A DNA stretch of 64,000 nucleotides from Tsukamurella sp. 1534 (GTDB lineage: Bacteria; Actinomycetota; Actinomycetes; Mycobacteriales; Mycobacteriaceae): the NCBI RefSeq assembly GCF_000312385.1, contig NZ_HE997626.1:1960718-2024717 (forward strand). Reading direction: 5' to 3'. The position numbers and the translations under genes were made by a program. Every line of letters begins with the position of its first letter. The stretch's first letter is position 1. Of this stretch, positions 16,653 through 26,319 are shown piece after piece. Below the pieces are notes generated by a model. That model did no database searches, had not been told where the DNA came from, and was given only the letters and a program-made list of their open reading frames with translations.

Positions 16653-18260
16653 TCAGTGCGGCATCACCATCTGGCGCTCCGCCGCCTCGGTGTCCGCCTC
16701 GTGCGTGCGGGGCAGGAAGAACGCCGGGATGATGCACAGCGCCACCAGGACCGCGGCCACGAAGTAGGTGTTCCCGAAGGCCTCCGCCGCGAACGGCAGG
16801 TTGTCGTGCAGGAACTTCGAGAAGCCCGGCTCACTCATCTGGGCGACCGCCGCATCGCGGCTCGCGGGGCTGGAGTTCGCGCCGAACGCCGCCGCGCCGC
16901 TCGCGACCTCGCCGCCCGTCGGGCTCGGCATCGTCGGCCCGGCGTTGGTCAGCCAGTTGGTGAACAGCACCGAGAAGATCGCGGTACCGATCGACGCGGA
17001 GATCTGCTGCACGATGTTCGTCAGCGTGGAACCGCGCGAGATGGACTCCGGTGCCAGGGTGCGGATCGCCGCCGACATCGTGGGCATCATCGTCATACCC
17101 ATGCCGAGCCCCTGCACGAACAGCGAACCGAGGAGCAGCCAGTACGGCGTCTCGGGGGTCAGCTGGGTGAAGGACACCATACCGAGGGTGATCAGAGCCA
17201 GGCCGGTCATGACGAACTTGCCCGGGCCCATCTTGTCGGTCAGCACGCCGGCGATCGGCATGGTGACCATCGCGCCGATCCCCTGCGGGGCCAGCAGCAG
17301 GCCGGCCATCAGGGTCGACGTTCCGCGGATGCCGATGAAGTACTGCGCGTACAGGATCGAGCTGCCGAAGAAGGCGATCGCGAACATGGCGAAGGTGATC
17401 ATGGCCACCGTCATGTTCCGGTTCTTGAACAGCCGCAGGTCGAGCAGCGGCAGCTTGGCGCGCAGCGCCCAGAACACGAATCCGACGATCAGCACGAGGC
17501 CGACGACGGTGGCGGGGATGACGCGCCCGGTGTACATCGACGTGTCCTGCTGTGCCTCCGGGATCGAGGAGACGCCGAACAGGAACAGCGCGAGGCCGGG
17601 GGAGAGCAGGAGGAATCCGACGACGTCGAACTTCTCGCCCTTGACGGGCTCGTCCTTGTCCAGCACGAACCAGGCGTAGACGATGGCGATCGCGCCGATC
17701 GGCACGTTGATCAGGAAGATCCAGTGCCACGAGAAGGACTCGATCAGCCAGCCGCCCAGGATCGGGCCGCCGATGGGGCCCAGCAGCATCGGGATGCCCA
17801 GTACGGCCATGACGCGGCCGATGCGCTCCGGGCCGGCGGCCCGGGTCAGGATCATCATGCCCAGCGGCATCAACATGCCGCCGCCGAGGCCCTGCAGGAC
17901 CCGGTACAGGATCAGCAGATCGATGGACGTCGCGGTGGCGCACAGCGCGGACCCTGCGACGAACAGTGCGGTGGCCGTCATGTACAGCCGCTTGGTGCCG
18001 AATCGGTCTGCGGCCCAGCCTGTCACGGGGATCACCGCGGCGAGCGCCAGGGTGTAGCCGGTCATCGTCCAGGCCACGGTGGCGGGCGATGCGCTCCACT
18101 GGGACTGGAAGGTGTTCTGCGCGACCGCCACGATGGTCATGTCCAGGATGGCCATGATCGATCCGAGGACGACCACACCGGCCACCATCAGGACGCGACG
18201 GTCGAGGCCCTCACCCGCGTGCGGGATCTCGCTCTTGTCGAGCGTGTTCTCGGTACTCAT
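16653..18260 (-). CDS. DHA2-type MFS multidrug efflux transporter
   Basis: A 535-residue, 14-helix major facilitator of the EmrB/QacA group. Motif A-like GWAADRFGTKRLY follows helix 2, the DHA-specific LDMTIVAVA motif lies in helix 1, and motif C-like GIPMLLGPIGGPILGGWLIE in helix 5. These are drug:H+ antiporters in the cytoplasmic membrane. The ATG overlaps the MarR stop as ATGA, so the pair forms a drug-responsive operon. The convergent side ends at the strong hairpin. Confidence 0.92.
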   Translation of the reverse strand: MSTENTLDKSEIPHAGEGLDRRVLMVAGVVVLGSIMAILDMTIVAVAQNTFQSQWSASPATVAWTMTGYTLALAAVIPVTGWAADRFGTKRLYMTATALFVAGSALCATATSIDLLILYRVLQGLGGGMLMPLGMMILTRAAGPERIGRVMAVLGIPMLLGPIGGPILGGWLIESFSWHWIFLINVPIGAIAIVYAWFVLDKDEPVKGEKFDVVGFLLLSPGLALFLFGVSSIPEAQQDTSMYTGRVIPATVVGLVLIVGFVFWALRAKLPLLDLRLFKNRNMTVAMITFAMFAIAFFGSSILYAQYFIGIRGTSTLMAGLLLAPQGIGAMVTMPIAGVLTDKMGPGKFVMTGLALITLGMVSFTQLTPETPYWLLLGSLFVQGLGMGMTMMPTMSAAIRTLAPESISRGSTLTNIVQQISASIGTAIFSVLFTNWLTNAGPTMPSPTGGEVASGAAAFGANSSPASRDAAVAQMSEPGFSKFLHDNLPFAAEAFGNTYFVAAVLVALCIIPAFFLPRTHEADTEAAERQMVMPH

Positions 18261-18751
18261 GCGTTCTCTTTCAATGCGGTGAAGAAGGGGTTGTGGGGGA
18301 TCAGCCCCTGATCGAGGATCTCGAGCATCACGTCGTGCAGCCGCGTCCTCAGATCGACGGGGAGCCGCTCGGCGAAGGCCTGGATCTCACGTTGCTTGTC
18401 GGTGAAGCTCTCCGCAAGTGTTTTTCGGCCGATCTCGGTGATCGTCAGGTTCTTGATCCGGCGATCCGTCGCGTCCTCGCGGCGGTCGACCATCCCGTGC
18501 TGGACAAGCTTCTCCACGTTCCGTCCGGTGGCGGCGACGGACAGTCCCAGATCCTCGGCGAGCCTGTTGATGGGCATCGGCTCGTCGGTGACGTTGAGCT
18601 GGAGGAGGACGTGGAACTGGTGGGCCGTGATCTCGGAGGACAACATCGTGCCCAGGGTCTCCTGGGTGACGTTGCACATGAGGCGGCCCACGAACTCGTC
18701 GAAGACCTCGGTGAGGGCCCCGGGAGTCACGGACGCGGGTGTTGCTTGCAC
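18257..18751 (-). CDS. MarR family transcriptional regulator
   Basis: A 164-residue winged-helix regulator. The DNA-binding region is about residues 60-115 (MPINRLAEDLGLSVAATGRNVEKLVQHGMVDRREDATDRRIKNLTIT, with the DRR wing), between dimerisation helices. The start is set at GTG 18751 because TATGGT lies exactly 6 bases upstream, giving a leaderless mRNA. A TTG eight codons further upstream is the alternative. It probably represses its own operon with the downstream efflux pump through the palindrome at 18770. Confidence 0.9.
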   Translation of the reverse strand: MQATPASVTPGALTEVFDEFVGRLMCNVTQETLGTMLSSEITAHQFHVLLQLNVTDEPMPINRLAEDLGLSVAATGRNVEKLVQHGMVDRREDATDRRIKNLTITEIGRKTLAESFTDKQREIQAFAERLPVDLRTRLHDVMLEILDQGLIPHNPFFTALKENA

Positions 18752-18769
18752 CCAAAAACCATAACTCTT

Positions 18770-18784
18770 GCGCAATCATTGCGC
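18770..18784. promoter_or_regulatory. Candidate MarR operator
   Basis: GCGCAATCATTGCGC is a perfect 7+1+7 palindrome about 7-21 bases upstream of the marR -10 box, in the spacer or -35 zone. The flanks extend it weakly (TTGCGCAAT and ATTGCGCCAA). The position and size suit a MarR-family operator; it may also reach the divergent peroxidase promoter. Confidence 0.65.
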
Positions 18785-18843
18785 CAATGAGAATGATGTG
18801 TTCTGTGTTACACCGCGTCCGCCGCGTGGGTACGGTCGGTGGC

Positions 18844-19335
18844 ATGACCGCTCTGGACTCCATCGCCCTCACCACCCTCGACGGTGCGCCCACCTCCCTC
18901 GCCGACTACGCCGGCCGGGCCGTGCTCGTCGTCAACGTCGCCAGCAAATGCGGCCTCACGCCGCAGTACGCCGGCCTCGAGGCCCTCGCCACGCGCTACG
19001 CCGACCGCGGCCTCACGGTGCTCGGCGTGCCGTGCAACCAGTTCGCGGGGCAGGAGCCCGGCACGGCCGAGGAGATCGCGACGTTCTGTTCCACCACCTA
19101 CGGCGTCACGTTCCCGCTGCTGGAGAAGACCGATGTCAACGGCGAGGGCCGCAGCCCGCTCTACGCCGAGCTGACCACGACCCCGGACGCGGAGGGCCAG
19201 GCCGGCGACATCCAGTGGAACTTCGAGAAGTTCCTCGTCGCGCCCGATCACGCGAGTGTGCAGCGTTTCCGTCCCCGCACCGAGCCGGAGTCCGACGAGG
19301 TGGTCGGCGCCATCGAGGCGGTCCTTCCGGGCTGA
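18844..19335 (+). CDS. Glutathione peroxidase-like thiol peroxidase
   Basis: A 163-residue thioredoxin-fold peroxidase. The peroxidatic Cys is in NVASKCGLTPQY, and the second signature LGVPCNQFAGQEPG and the late WNFEKFLV segment follow. The Cys in place of selenocysteine, and the absence of glutathione in most actinobacteria, suggest thioredoxin or mycothiol as electron donor. ATG 18844 follows TACGGT by 7 bases (leaderless). It is divergent from marR and could share its operator. Confidence 0.92.
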   Translation: MTALDSIALTTLDGAPTSLADYAGRAVLVVNVASKCGLTPQYAGLEALATRYADRGLTVLGVPCNQFAGQEPGTAEEIATFCSTTYGVTFPLLEKTDVNGEGRSPLYAELTTTPDAEGQAGDIQWNFEKFLVAPDHASVQRFRPRTEPESDEVVGAIEAVLPG

Positions 19336-19413
19336 CCGGATTCGGCGGATTCGTTCAGCGACACGCAACCTTTCGTCCTCGCGCGCGCAAGGTGTGCGGC
19401 TCACACTGAGGCC

Positions 19414-20112
19414 ATGAGCTCGCCGTTGTACGTCTCGGTCTCGTCACTCTCCGATGCCACGCGTGAGCGCGCCGAGTGGTTCACCGAGCAGATGGCGGAC
19501 CGCGACGTACCCGTATCGCTGCTCGTGGCGCCCCGGCTCAAGGGCAAGTACCGGCTCGTCGACGATCCTTCGACGCAGTCCTACCTGCGGGAACGTCGCG
19601 CCGCCGGTGACGCGATCGTGCTCAACGGTTATGACCAGGCCGCCACCAAGCGCCGCCGTGCCGAGTTCTCCACCCTCGGCACCCATGAGGCGAAACTGCG
19701 TCTCGCGGCCGCCGACCGGGTGCTCGAGGAGGTCGGCCTGCGGACACGGGTCTTCGCCGCGCCCCGCTGGAACGCGTCGACGGGTGCCCTGCTCGCGCTG
19801 CCCGAAGCGGGCTTCCGCGTGAACCTCGGCTACACCGCGACCACCGACCTCATCACCGGGGAGGAGGAGAGGGCCCGGGTGCTCGGGATCGGCGACGGGT
19901 TCCTCAGCGAGCCCTGGTGGTGCCGCGCGCTGCTCGCCCAGTCCAACCGGATCGCCCGCCGGGGCGGCGTGCTGCGGCTCAGCGTCGACGCGCGGCGGCT
20001 GGCGTCGTCCACGGTGACCCGGACGATGCTCGACGCCGTCGACCTCGCGCTGCACCACGGCGCGCGCCCGCAGGTGTACGCGTCGCGCGCGAAGGTGCTG
20101 CTCGCGGCCTGA
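19414..20112 (+). CDS. DUF2334 (polysaccharide deacetylase-like) protein
   Basis: A 232-residue protein with the start PLYVSVSSLSD, the conserved VSLLVAPRLKGKYRL strand, a loop with AIVLNGYDQ, and APRWNASTG. It matches actinobacterial DUF2334 proteins related to the carbohydrate esterase 4 fold. The usual metal-binding His-x3-His is not evident, so catalytic activity is uncertain. There is no signal peptide. The ATG at 19414 has no strong ribosome binding site. It may be read together with the following methyltransferase gene 28 bases downstream. Confidence 0.7.
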   Translation: MSSPLYVSVSSLSDATRERAEWFTEQMADRDVPVSLLVAPRLKGKYRLVDDPSTQSYLRERRAAGDAIVLNGYDQAATKRRRAEFSTLGTHEAKLRLAAADRVLEEVGLRTRVFAAPRWNASTGALLALPEAGFRVNLGYTATTDLITGEEERARVLGIGDGFLSEPWWCRALLAQSNRIARRGGVLRLSVDARRLASSTVTRTMLDAVDLALHHGARPQVYASRAKVLLAA

Positions 20113-20140
20113 GTCTTGACGCCCGAGTTAGGGTAACCTC

Positions 20141-20944
20141 ATGAAGGTGCCCGTCGAGCTCGGCGACGTCCAGGAGACGCTCCTCATCCCGCTCTACGGG
20201 CGGGCGCAGGACGCCCGCGCCCACCGCAGCGTCCTCGGTGATCGCCGGGCGGTCGAGTTGGTGGACGCGATCGACTACGACTTCCGCCGGTTCCGCGGCC
20301 CGGCGCTCGCCGGGTCGGTGCTGCGTGCGTCGATCTTCGACGGCTACATCCGGGACTTCCTCGCGGAGCACCCCGACGGCACCGTCGTCGATCTCGGCTG
20401 CGGGCTGTCCACCCGGTTCGACCGACTCGACAACGGTGATGTGCGGTGGTTCGACCTCGACGTCCCGGACACCATGGCGTTGCGCCGCAGGTTCTTCGAG
20501 GACTCCGACCGGTACACGATGATCGCCGGATCGGTGTTCGACGACGGCTGGCACGACGTGGTCGCCGAGCGCCCGGGGCCGGTCTTCCTGCTGTCGGAGG
20601 CCGTCCTGCTGTACTTCCCGGAGGCCGAGGTGCTCGACGTGCTCGGCCGGATCGCCCGACGGTTCGTGGGCGACACCCTCGCGCTCGACACCGGCGGCGC
20701 GATGATGATGGACAACCAGGAGCGCAACCCGGTGTTCCGTGCGGTCACCGCGCGGATGAAGTGGACCTGTGACGATCCCGGCTCGCTCGCGGCCGCGGGC
20801 CTGGAGCTGGTCGATTCCCGGTCCTTCGCGCGGCCGCAGAAGACGGTCGGGGCCACCTGGCCGTGGAAGTACCGGATCCTGCTGGGCGCCATGGGATTCA
20901 CACCCATGGTATCGGCGTACAAGGTCAACCTGTTCCGCCTCTGA
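20141..20944 (+). CDS. Class I SAM-dependent methyltransferase (LCM/PpmP family)
   Basis: A 267-residue methyltransferase of the leucine carboxyl methyltransferase-like family (COG3315). The SAM loop is TVVDLGCGLSTRFDRLD, followed by the acidic WFDLDVPD strand and the LLSEAVLLYFPE motif characteristic of this group. Members methylate carboxylates or oxygen atoms in secondary metabolism; the substrate is unknown. ATG 20141 lies 6 bases after TAGGGT (leaderless). It converges on the MatC-type carrier gene with only 12 bases between them. Confidence 0.85.
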   Translation: MKVPVELGDVQETLLIPLYGRAQDARAHRSVLGDRRAVELVDAIDYDFRRFRGPALAGSVLRASIFDGYIRDFLAEHPDGTVVDLGCGLSTRFDRLDNGDVRWFDLDVPDTMALRRRFFEDSDRYTMIAGSVFDDGWHDVVAERPGPVFLLSEAVLLYFPEAEVLDVLGRIARRFVGDTLALDTGGAMMMDNQERNPVFRAVTARMKWTCDDPGSLAAAGLELVDSRSFARPQKTVGATWPWKYRILLGAMGFTPMVSAYKVNLFRL

Positions 20945-20966
20945 CGGCGACCCGGGTCACGCCGTC
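20943..20966. terminator. Hairpin between convergent genes
   Basis: GACGGCG (20943-20949) pairs with CGCCGTC (20960-20966), and the centre contains the palindrome ACCCGGGT. It covers the stop codons of the methyltransferase and carrier genes. Confidence 0.5.
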
Positions 20967-22342
20967 GGGACCACCAGCACCAGCCACGCGATGAGCGGGC
21001 CCAGCACGACGATCGACATGCCCCACTGCATGAGCCGGCGGAACACCATGTCCCGCTGGTCCGGTGCCGCATTGGCGACGACCAGCGCGCCGTTCGTGGA
21101 GAAGGGGCTGCAGTCGACCACGGAGCTGGAGATCGCGAGCGCCGCGATGAGCCCGACGGCGCTCACCTGATTCGTCAGCAGGAACGGCACGGCGAGCGGG
21201 ATGAGCGCCCCGATGATGCCGGTGGTGGACGCGAACGCCGACACCACCGCGCCGATCAGGCAGATGAGAAGCGCTGCCAGCAAAGGGGACCCGACTGCCG
21301 CGACTCCCTCGCCGAGCCAGTCCACCACGCCCTGCTCCTGCAGCAGGTCGACGTACGTCACGATGCCCGCGATGAGCAGCACGGTGCTCCAGCTGATCTT
21401 CTCGACCGCGTCCTTCGCGGAATCGGGGAACGCCAGGGTGAGGACGACGGCGATGCCGAGCGCCGTGAAACCGACGTTGAGATCGAAGCCCAGGGCCCCC
21501 ACGATGAGCGCCGCGATGCCGAGCAGTGTGCCGGTGCGCTGCGCGTCCAACCGGGTCACGTCCCCGTCCGGTTCGTCGGCGCCCGGCGAACCGTCGCCCG
21601 CGCCGCCGGCCGGGCGGGCGCGTTGCACCTCGGCCGCGGAGTGCGGCTCCGTGGGCCGGGCGGCCGACGTGGCGGCGTGGGCCGCGGTCTCCGCGTCGGC
21701 GCCCGCCGTCGCCATGACCTCGGGCTCGTTCCCGCGGGCGACCAGCTCGCGGCCGCCGAACGCGAGGAAGACGATCACGGCGATCGCCACGCAGGAGAGG
21801 AAGGTGGCGCCGAACAGGAACGCAGGGTTCCCCGGGAGCTTGTTCGACTCCACGACGCCGTTGGTGATGGAGCCGAAGATGCCGATGGGGGAGAAGCTGC
21901 CCGCGGTGGCGCCCTGCACCACCATCATCCCCATCAGGATCGGGTGGATCCGGTACCGCGCCGCGAAGCCCGCCGCCACCGGCGCCACGATCGCCACCGT
22001 CGCGGGGCTCACCGCGCCGATCGCGGTGACCGCGGCGCTCACCAGGAACATCGCCCACGGGATCAGCGCCACCCGCCCGCGGACGGCGCGCACCGCGCCG
22101 TGCACGATCCAGTCGACGGTGCCGTTGTTCTTGGCCAGGGCGAACAGGTAGGTGACGCCGACGAGGATGACGAAGAGATCCCCGGGGAAGCCCTTGAGCA
22201 CCTCCTTGTCGTCGACGCCGAACACCGCCATGCCCACGATGAACGCGGCGACCAGGGCGAGTGCGCCCATGTTGACGCCGCGGACCGTCGCGATGAGGAA
22301 GACGACGACGAGGACGGCCAGCGCGATGACCTCGGGTGACAT
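20957..22342 (-). CDS. MatC/SLC13-type dicarboxylate carrier
   Basis: A 461-residue membrane protein with about 11-12 helices. The N-terminal half has the MatC_N features (RGVNMGALALVAAFIVGM, PGDLFVILVGVTYLF and GAVSPATVAIVAP). A hydrophilic Ala/Pro-rich linker covers about residues 205-265 before the second half, which has the conserved ISSSVVDCSPFSTNGALVVANA block. MatC-like proteins take up malonate or related C3/C4 dicarboxylates. ATG 22342 follows GGAAGGG. A CRP-like palindrome lies 23-38 bases upstream. Confidence 0.85.
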   Translation of the reverse strand: MSPEVIALAVLVVVFLIATVRGVNMGALALVAAFIVGMAVFGVDDKEVLKGFPGDLFVILVGVTYLFALAKNNGTVDWIVHGAVRAVRGRVALIPWAMFLVSAAVTAIGAVSPATVAIVAPVAAGFAARYRIHPILMGMMVVQGATAGSFSPIGIFGSITNGVVESNKLPGNPAFLFGATFLSCVAIAVIVFLAFGGRELVARGNEPEVMATAGADAETAAHAATSAARPTEPHSAAEVQRARPAGGAGDGSPGADEPDGDVTRLDAQRTGTLLGIAALIVGALGFDLNVGFTALGIAVVLTLAFPDSAKDAVEKISWSTVLLIAGIVTYVDLLQEQGVVDWLGEGVAAVGSPLLAALLICLIGAVVSAFASTTGIIGALIPLAVPFLLTNQVSAVGLIAALAISSSVVDCSPFSTNGALVVANAAPDQRDMVFRRLMQWGMSIVVLGPLIAWLVLVVPTA

Positions 22343-22364
22343 TGCATACCCTTCCGAAGCGGAT

Positions 22365-22380
22365 TGTGACCTAGGTCATA
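22365..22380. promoter_or_regulatory. CRP/GlxR-like operator upstream of the MatC-type carrier
   Basis: TGTGACCTAGGTCATA matches the CRP pattern TGTGA-N6-TCACA at 9 of 10 fixed positions and contains a perfect 12-bp palindrome TGACCTAGGTCA. GntR-family regulators can use similar sites. Confidence 0.5.
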
Positions 22381-22441
22381 TCACGCCGGAAGGCGGTCAC
22401 GAGGGACGTCCGCCGGGAGGGCGCCGGGGTGCGCCGCCGCG

Positions 22442-23089
22442 TCAGAACTCCGCGGAGGCCTCCGTCGCCACCCGGACGAGCTCGGCACCGTCGGGCGCCA
22501 TGGCCGCGAGCCGGCCGAGGTAGATCCCGTCGCCCTCCGCGGAGAGCAGCGCGTCGTGGATGGGCACCGCGGCGGCGGGCGCGACGGCCCGGAAGAAGTC
22601 GACGGTCTCGCTGATCTTGCACCACGGGGCGCTCACGGGGAGCCCGAGGACGCCGACCTGGACGTCCTCGGGGACGTGCAGCGCGTCGCCCGGGTGGTAG
22701 AACCGGGCCGGCTGTTCCTCGTCGCCGAGCAGCACCGACGTGTTGTCGATCTGCGGGATGTCCGGGTGGATGATCGCGTGCCGGCCGCCGACCGCGCGGG
22801 CGATCAGGTTGCCGATGCCGTAGTCGTGGCCCGGCACCGCGGCGATCCAGCGGCCGCCGCGGTCCGCGGCGGTGGTGGGGTCGGCGAACAGCTGCGCGCC
22901 GGGATTGGCGTCGACGAGCGCGTCGATCCGCTCGGGGTCGATGTGGTCCGGGTGCTGATGGGTCACCACGATCGCGTCGAGCCCCGTCAGCCCTTCGAAG
23001 CCGTGGCTGAAGTTGCCCGGGTCGAACAGGACCCGGGTGTCGGACATCTCCACGAGGACGCAGGAATGGCGGAAGTGGGTGAGTCGCAT
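22442..23089 (-). CDS. Metal-dependent hydrolase, beta-lactamase superfamily (UlaG-like)
   Basis: A 215-residue metallo-beta-lactamase-fold protein. It starts [14 protein letters not shown] and has the metal motif [11 protein letters not shown] (H-x-H-x-D-H), a later GHDYG and the FYHPGD strand with further metal ligands. This short form is close to the MBL-fold proteins annotated as YfiT- or UlaG-like in actinobacteria. The substrate is unknown. ATG 23089 was chosen as the start of the conserved domain. It is divergent from purS. Confidence 0.87.
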   Translation of the reverse strand: MRLTHFRHSCVLVEMSDTRVLFDPGNFSHGFEGLTGLDAIVVTHQHPDHIDPERIDALVDANPGAQLFADPTTAADRGGRWIAAVPGHDYGIGNLIARAVGGRHAIIHPDIPQIDNTSVLLGDEEQPARFYHPGDALHVPEDVQVGVLGLPVSAPWCKISETVDFFRAVAPAAAVPIHDALLSAEGDGIYLGRLAAMAPDGAELVRVATEASAEF

Positions 23090-23173
23090 GGGGCCAGTAT
23101 GCGCCGGTAAACTCCTTGATACAGCGCGATCGACACGCCGATCACGCGACGACGAACCGAGAGGGAGCCGCAC

Positions 23174-23413
23174 GTGGCGCGGATTGTGGTGGACGTGATG
23201 CCGAAGGCCGAGATCCTGGATCCCCAGGGCCAGGCGATCGTGGGCGCGCTGGGTCGCCTGGGGTTCCCCGGCGTCGCGGATGTGCGGCAGGGCAAGCGAT
23301 TCGAGCTCGAAGTGGAGGGCGATCTGTCCGACGAGCAGCTGCAGCAGATCGCCTCGGACGTGCTGGCGAACACCGTCATCGAGGACTTCACCGTGACGCG
23401 GGTGACCGCGTGA
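23174..23413 (+). CDS. purS: FGAM synthase subunit PurS
   Basis: A 79-residue small subunit of formylglycinamidine ribonucleotide synthase. It bridges PurQ and the small-type PurL so that ammonia can pass between them. The start [21 protein letters not shown] and the [15 protein letters not shown] segment are typical. GTG 23174 follows GAGGGAG. The stop overlaps the GTG of purQ, so the two are coupled. Its partner purL lies 29 kb away at 52165. Confidence 0.95.
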   Translation: MARIVVDVMPKAEILDPQGQAIVGALGRLGFPGVADVRQGKRFELEVEGDLSDEQLQQIASDVLANTVIEDFTVTRVTA

Positions 23414-24087
23414 CCGCACGGATCGGCGTCATCACCTTCCCCGGCACGCTCGACGACGTCGACGCGTCGCGCGCCGTGGAGCGCGCGGGCGCCGAGGCCG
23501 TGTCGCTGTGGCACAAGGACCACGACCTCAAGGGCGTGGACGCGGTGGTCGTGCCCGGCGGGTTCTCCTACGGCGACTACCTCCGGGCCGGCGCCATCGC
23601 CTCCCTCGCGCCCGTGATGACCGAGGTCGTCGAGGCCGCGGGCAAGGGCATGCCCGTGCTGGGCATCTGCAACGGCTTCCAGATCCTCTGTGAGTCCGGC
23701 CTGCTGCCGGGCGCGCTGGTGCGCAACGAGGGCCTGCACTTCATCTGCCGCGACGAGTGGCTCCGCGTCGAGGCCACGAACACCGCGTGGACCTCCCGCT
23801 ACGAGTCGGGCGCCGAGATCCTGGTGCCGCTCAAATCGGGCGAGGGCCGCTACGTGGCCGATGCGCACACCCTCGACGAGCTGGAGGGCGAGGGGCGCGT
23901 GGCGTTCCGGTACGCCGGCGGCAACCCCAACGGCTCCTCGCGGGCGATCGCCGGCATCGCGTCCGCGAACGGCCGCGTGGTCGGCCTCATGCCGCACCCC
24001 GAGCACGCCACCGAGGCCCTCACCGGCCCGTCGGACGACGGCCTCGGCCTCTTCTTCTCCGCGCTGGACGCGGTGCTGGCGGTCTGA
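23410..24087 (+). CDS. purQ: FGAM synthase glutaminase subunit PurQ
   Basis: A 225-residue class I glutamine amidotransferase that supplies ammonia to PurL. The nucleophile Cys is in [10 protein letters not shown], and the His-x-Glu pair is in MPHPEHATE near the C-terminus. [15 protein letters not shown] is also diagnostic. The start GTG overlaps the purS stop (GTGA). The stop TGA shares one base with the ATG of the aminopeptidase gene, extending the operon. Confidence 0.95.
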   Translation: MTARIGVITFPGTLDDVDASRAVERAGAEAVSLWHKDHDLKGVDAVVVPGGFSYGDYLRAGAIASLAPVMTEVVEAAGKGMPVLGICNGFQILCESGLLPGALVRNEGLHFICRDEWLRVEATNTAWTSRYESGAEILVPLKSGEGRYVADAHTLDELEGEGRVAFRYAGGNPNGSSRAIAGIASANGRVVGLMPHPEHATEALTGPSDDGLGLFFSALDAVLAV

Positions 24088-25367
24088 TGACCACGGGGCC
24101 GGTCGGGGCGGACGCAGCGGGCCTCTGCGCGTTCGTCGACGCGTCGCCGTCGCCGTTCCACGTGTGCCGGACGGTGGCGCGCCGGCTCGTCGAGGCGGGC
24201 TACACCGAGCTCGCCGAGCACGATCCGTGGCCCGGTCCCGGCAGGCACTTCGTGGTGCGCGGCGGGTCCGTCATCGCGTTCGACTCCTCGCACTGCGAGC
24301 ACGGCGAGCTGCCGGCCTTCCGCATCGTCGGCGGCCACACCGACAGCCCGAACCTGCGGGTCAAACAGCATCACGACGCGGAATCGGCGGGCCTCGCGCA
24401 GGTGCGGCTCGAACCGTACGGCGGCGCCTGGCTCAACTCCTGGCTCGACCGCGACCTGGGCGTCTCGGGCCGGATCGCCGTCCGCGAGGGCGGGCGCGTG
24501 GTGCACACGCTGGTGCGCATCGACGAACCGCTGCTGCGGGTACCCCAGCTGGCGATCCACCTCTCCGAGGACCGCAAGGGCGTGGAACTCGACCCGCAGC
24601 GGCACGTGCACGCCGTGTGGGGTACCGCCGGGGCCGGCCGGTTCCTGTCCCGGGTGGCCGCGTCCGAGGGGTACGCCGCGGACGACGTGCTCGGGTTCGA
24701 GCTGATGACGCACGACCTCGCCCCGTCGCGCACCGTCGGGTCCGACGGTGCGCTGGTGTCCGCGCCCCGGCTGGACAACCAGGGCACGTGCTACGCGGGC
24801 ACCGAGGCGCTGCTCGGGGTGCGCCCGGTGGACGGCATCGTGCCCGTGCTCGCGCTGTTCGACCACGAGGAGGTGGGCTCGGGCTCCGATCGCGGCGCGG
24901 CATCCGACTTCCTGATCACGGTGCTGGAGCGGATCGGGCTCTCGCACAAGCTGTCCCGCGAGGATTTCCTGCGCACGCTGAGCCTGTCCGCGGTGGCCTC
25001 CGGCGATATGGCGCACGCGACGCACCCGAACTACCCGGACCGGCACGAGCCCGGGCACCAGATCGCCGTCAACGGCGGGCCGGTGCTCAAGGTGAACCAG
25101 AACCTGCGGTACGCGTCCGATTCCGACGGGGAGGCGCTGTTCGCGCTCGCCGCCGAGCAGGCTGGCGTGCCCCTGCAGCGGTACGTGCACCGGGCGGACC
25201 TGCCCTGCGGGTCGACGATCGGCCCGATCACCGCGGCCCGCACCGGTCTGACCACCGTCGACGTGGGCGCACCGCAGCTGGCCATGCACAGCGCGCGGGA
25301 GTTGATGGGCTCCGCCGACATCGGCCTCTACTCCGCCGCCCTCGCCGCCTTCCTCGCGCCGGAGTGA
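24087..25367 (+). CDS. M18 family aminopeptidase
   Basis: A 426-residue metallo-aminopeptidase of the aspartyl-aminopeptidase family. Zinc ligands and catalytic residues are recognisable in [13 protein letters not shown] (first His-x-Asp), [18 protein letters not shown] (Glu-Glu pair), SGDMAHA and the late [10 protein letters not shown] His. The enzyme is a cytosolic, usually dodecameric peptidase removing N-terminal acidic or neutral residues. ATG 24087 overlaps the purQ stop (TGATG), and the protein is likely made from the purSQ operon. Confidence 0.93.
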   Translation: MTTGPVGADAAGLCAFVDASPSPFHVCRTVARRLVEAGYTELAEHDPWPGPGRHFVVRGGSVIAFDSSHCEHGELPAFRIVGGHTDSPNLRVKQHHDAESAGLAQVRLEPYGGAWLNSWLDRDLGVSGRIAVREGGRVVHTLVRIDEPLLRVPQLAIHLSEDRKGVELDPQRHVHAVWGTAGAGRFLSRVAASEGYAADDVLGFELMTHDLAPSRTVGSDGALVSAPRLDNQGTCYAGTEALLGVRPVDGIVPVLALFDHEEVGSGSDRGAASDFLITVLERIGLSHKLSREDFLRTLSLSAVASGDMAHATHPNYPDRHEPGHQIAVNGGPVLKVNQNLRYASDSDGEALFALAAEQAGVPLQRYVHRADLPCGSTIGPITAARTGLTTVDVGAPQLAMHSARELMGSADIGLYSAALAAFLAPE

Positions 25368-25368
25368 C

Positions 25369-26283
25369 GTGACGACGGCCCGGGAATCGGAGGCCGGTAC
25401 CGCCGTCGGCGTCATCGGCCTGGGCGCCATGGGCGACCCCATGGCGCGGCACCTGCTGGACCACCACGGCGCCGTGCACATCACCGCGCGCCAGCCGCGG
25501 CCCGATCTGGTGGAGGCGGGCGCGACGTGGCACGACGATGCCGCGGGCGTCGCGGCGGCCGCCGACGTGGTGCTGCTCATGCTGCCCGACCTGCCCGAGA
25601 TCGAGGAGGTCCTGGCGGGCGAGCGGGGACTCGCCGCCGGCGACCGGCCGTTGCTCCTCGCGATCGGATCCACGACATCGGCGCCCGGCGTCCGCGCGCT
25701 CGCGGACCGGCTGGACGGCGCTACAGAGGGCCGGGTCCGCGTGGTCGACGCCCCGGTCTCCGGCGGCGAGGACGGCGCGCACGCCGGGAACCTGTCCATC
25801 ATGCTCGGCGGCGCCGAACAGGACTGCGACCGCGTCGCGGCGGCGCTCGCGCCGTGCGGGACCCCGGTCCGGCTGGGCCCGCTCGGCGCCGGGCAGGTGG
25901 CCAAGGCGTGCAACCAGCTCGTGGTCGCGTCCACGATCCTCGCTCTCGGCGAGGCGACGGTGCTCGCCGACCGCTCCGGCATCGACGTGCGCGCGATGTG
26001 GGAGCTGCTGGGCCACGGCTACGCCTCGTCGCGCCTGCTGCAGACCCGCGCCGAGAAGCTGATCACGGGGGACGACTCCCCGTCGGGCATGGCCAAGTAC
26101 CTGCTCAAGGACCTCCGTTCCGGCGCCGAGGTCGCCGACGCGACCGGCACGGAGGCGGCCCTGCTGCCCGCGGTGCTCGCCGCGTTCACCGAGCTCGTCG
26201 ACGATGGTCTCGGGGATCGCGACATGGCCGTCACCCGCCGGTTCGTCGCCGAGCGAGGCGCCGGAGGCCCCGCGCCCGCGTGA
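25369..26283 (+). CDS. NAD(P)-dependent beta-hydroxyacid dehydrogenase (3-hydroxyisobutyrate dehydrogenase family)
   Basis: A 304-residue two-domain dehydrogenase. The Rossmann start VGVIGLGAMGDPMARHLL, the substrate-binding VVDAPVSGGEDGAHAG and the catalytic-lysine helix GAGQVAKACNQLVVA (Lys in AKACN) are intact. Family members oxidise 3-hydroxyisobutyrate, tartronate semialdehyde and similar acids. GTG 25369 starts one base after the aminopeptidase stop, so it is the last gene of the purS-purQ-pepM18 run. Confidence 0.9.
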   Translation: MTTARESEAGTAVGVIGLGAMGDPMARHLLDHHGAVHITARQPRPDLVEAGATWHDDAAGVAAAADVVLLMLPDLPEIEEVLAGERGLAAGDRPLLLAIGSTTSAPGVRALADRLDGATEGRVRVVDAPVSGGEDGAHAGNLSIMLGGAEQDCDRVAAALAPCGTPVRLGPLGAGQVAKACNQLVVASTILALGEATVLADRSGIDVRAMWELLGHGYASSRLLQTRAEKLITGDDSPSGMAKYLLKDLRSGAEVADATGTEAALLPAVLAAFTELVDDGLGDRDMAVTRRFVAERGAGGPAPA

Positions 26284-26319
26284 TCGAGGTCTCCGCGCCG
26301 TCCATTAGTGTTGCGAGAC

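Noticed and set aside
20122-20140. IdeR/DtxR-like iron box before the methyltransferase gene
   Set aside because: Only about 13 of 19 positions fit, and the best part coincides with the TAGGGT -10 box and the bases up to the start codon, which explains the match more simply.
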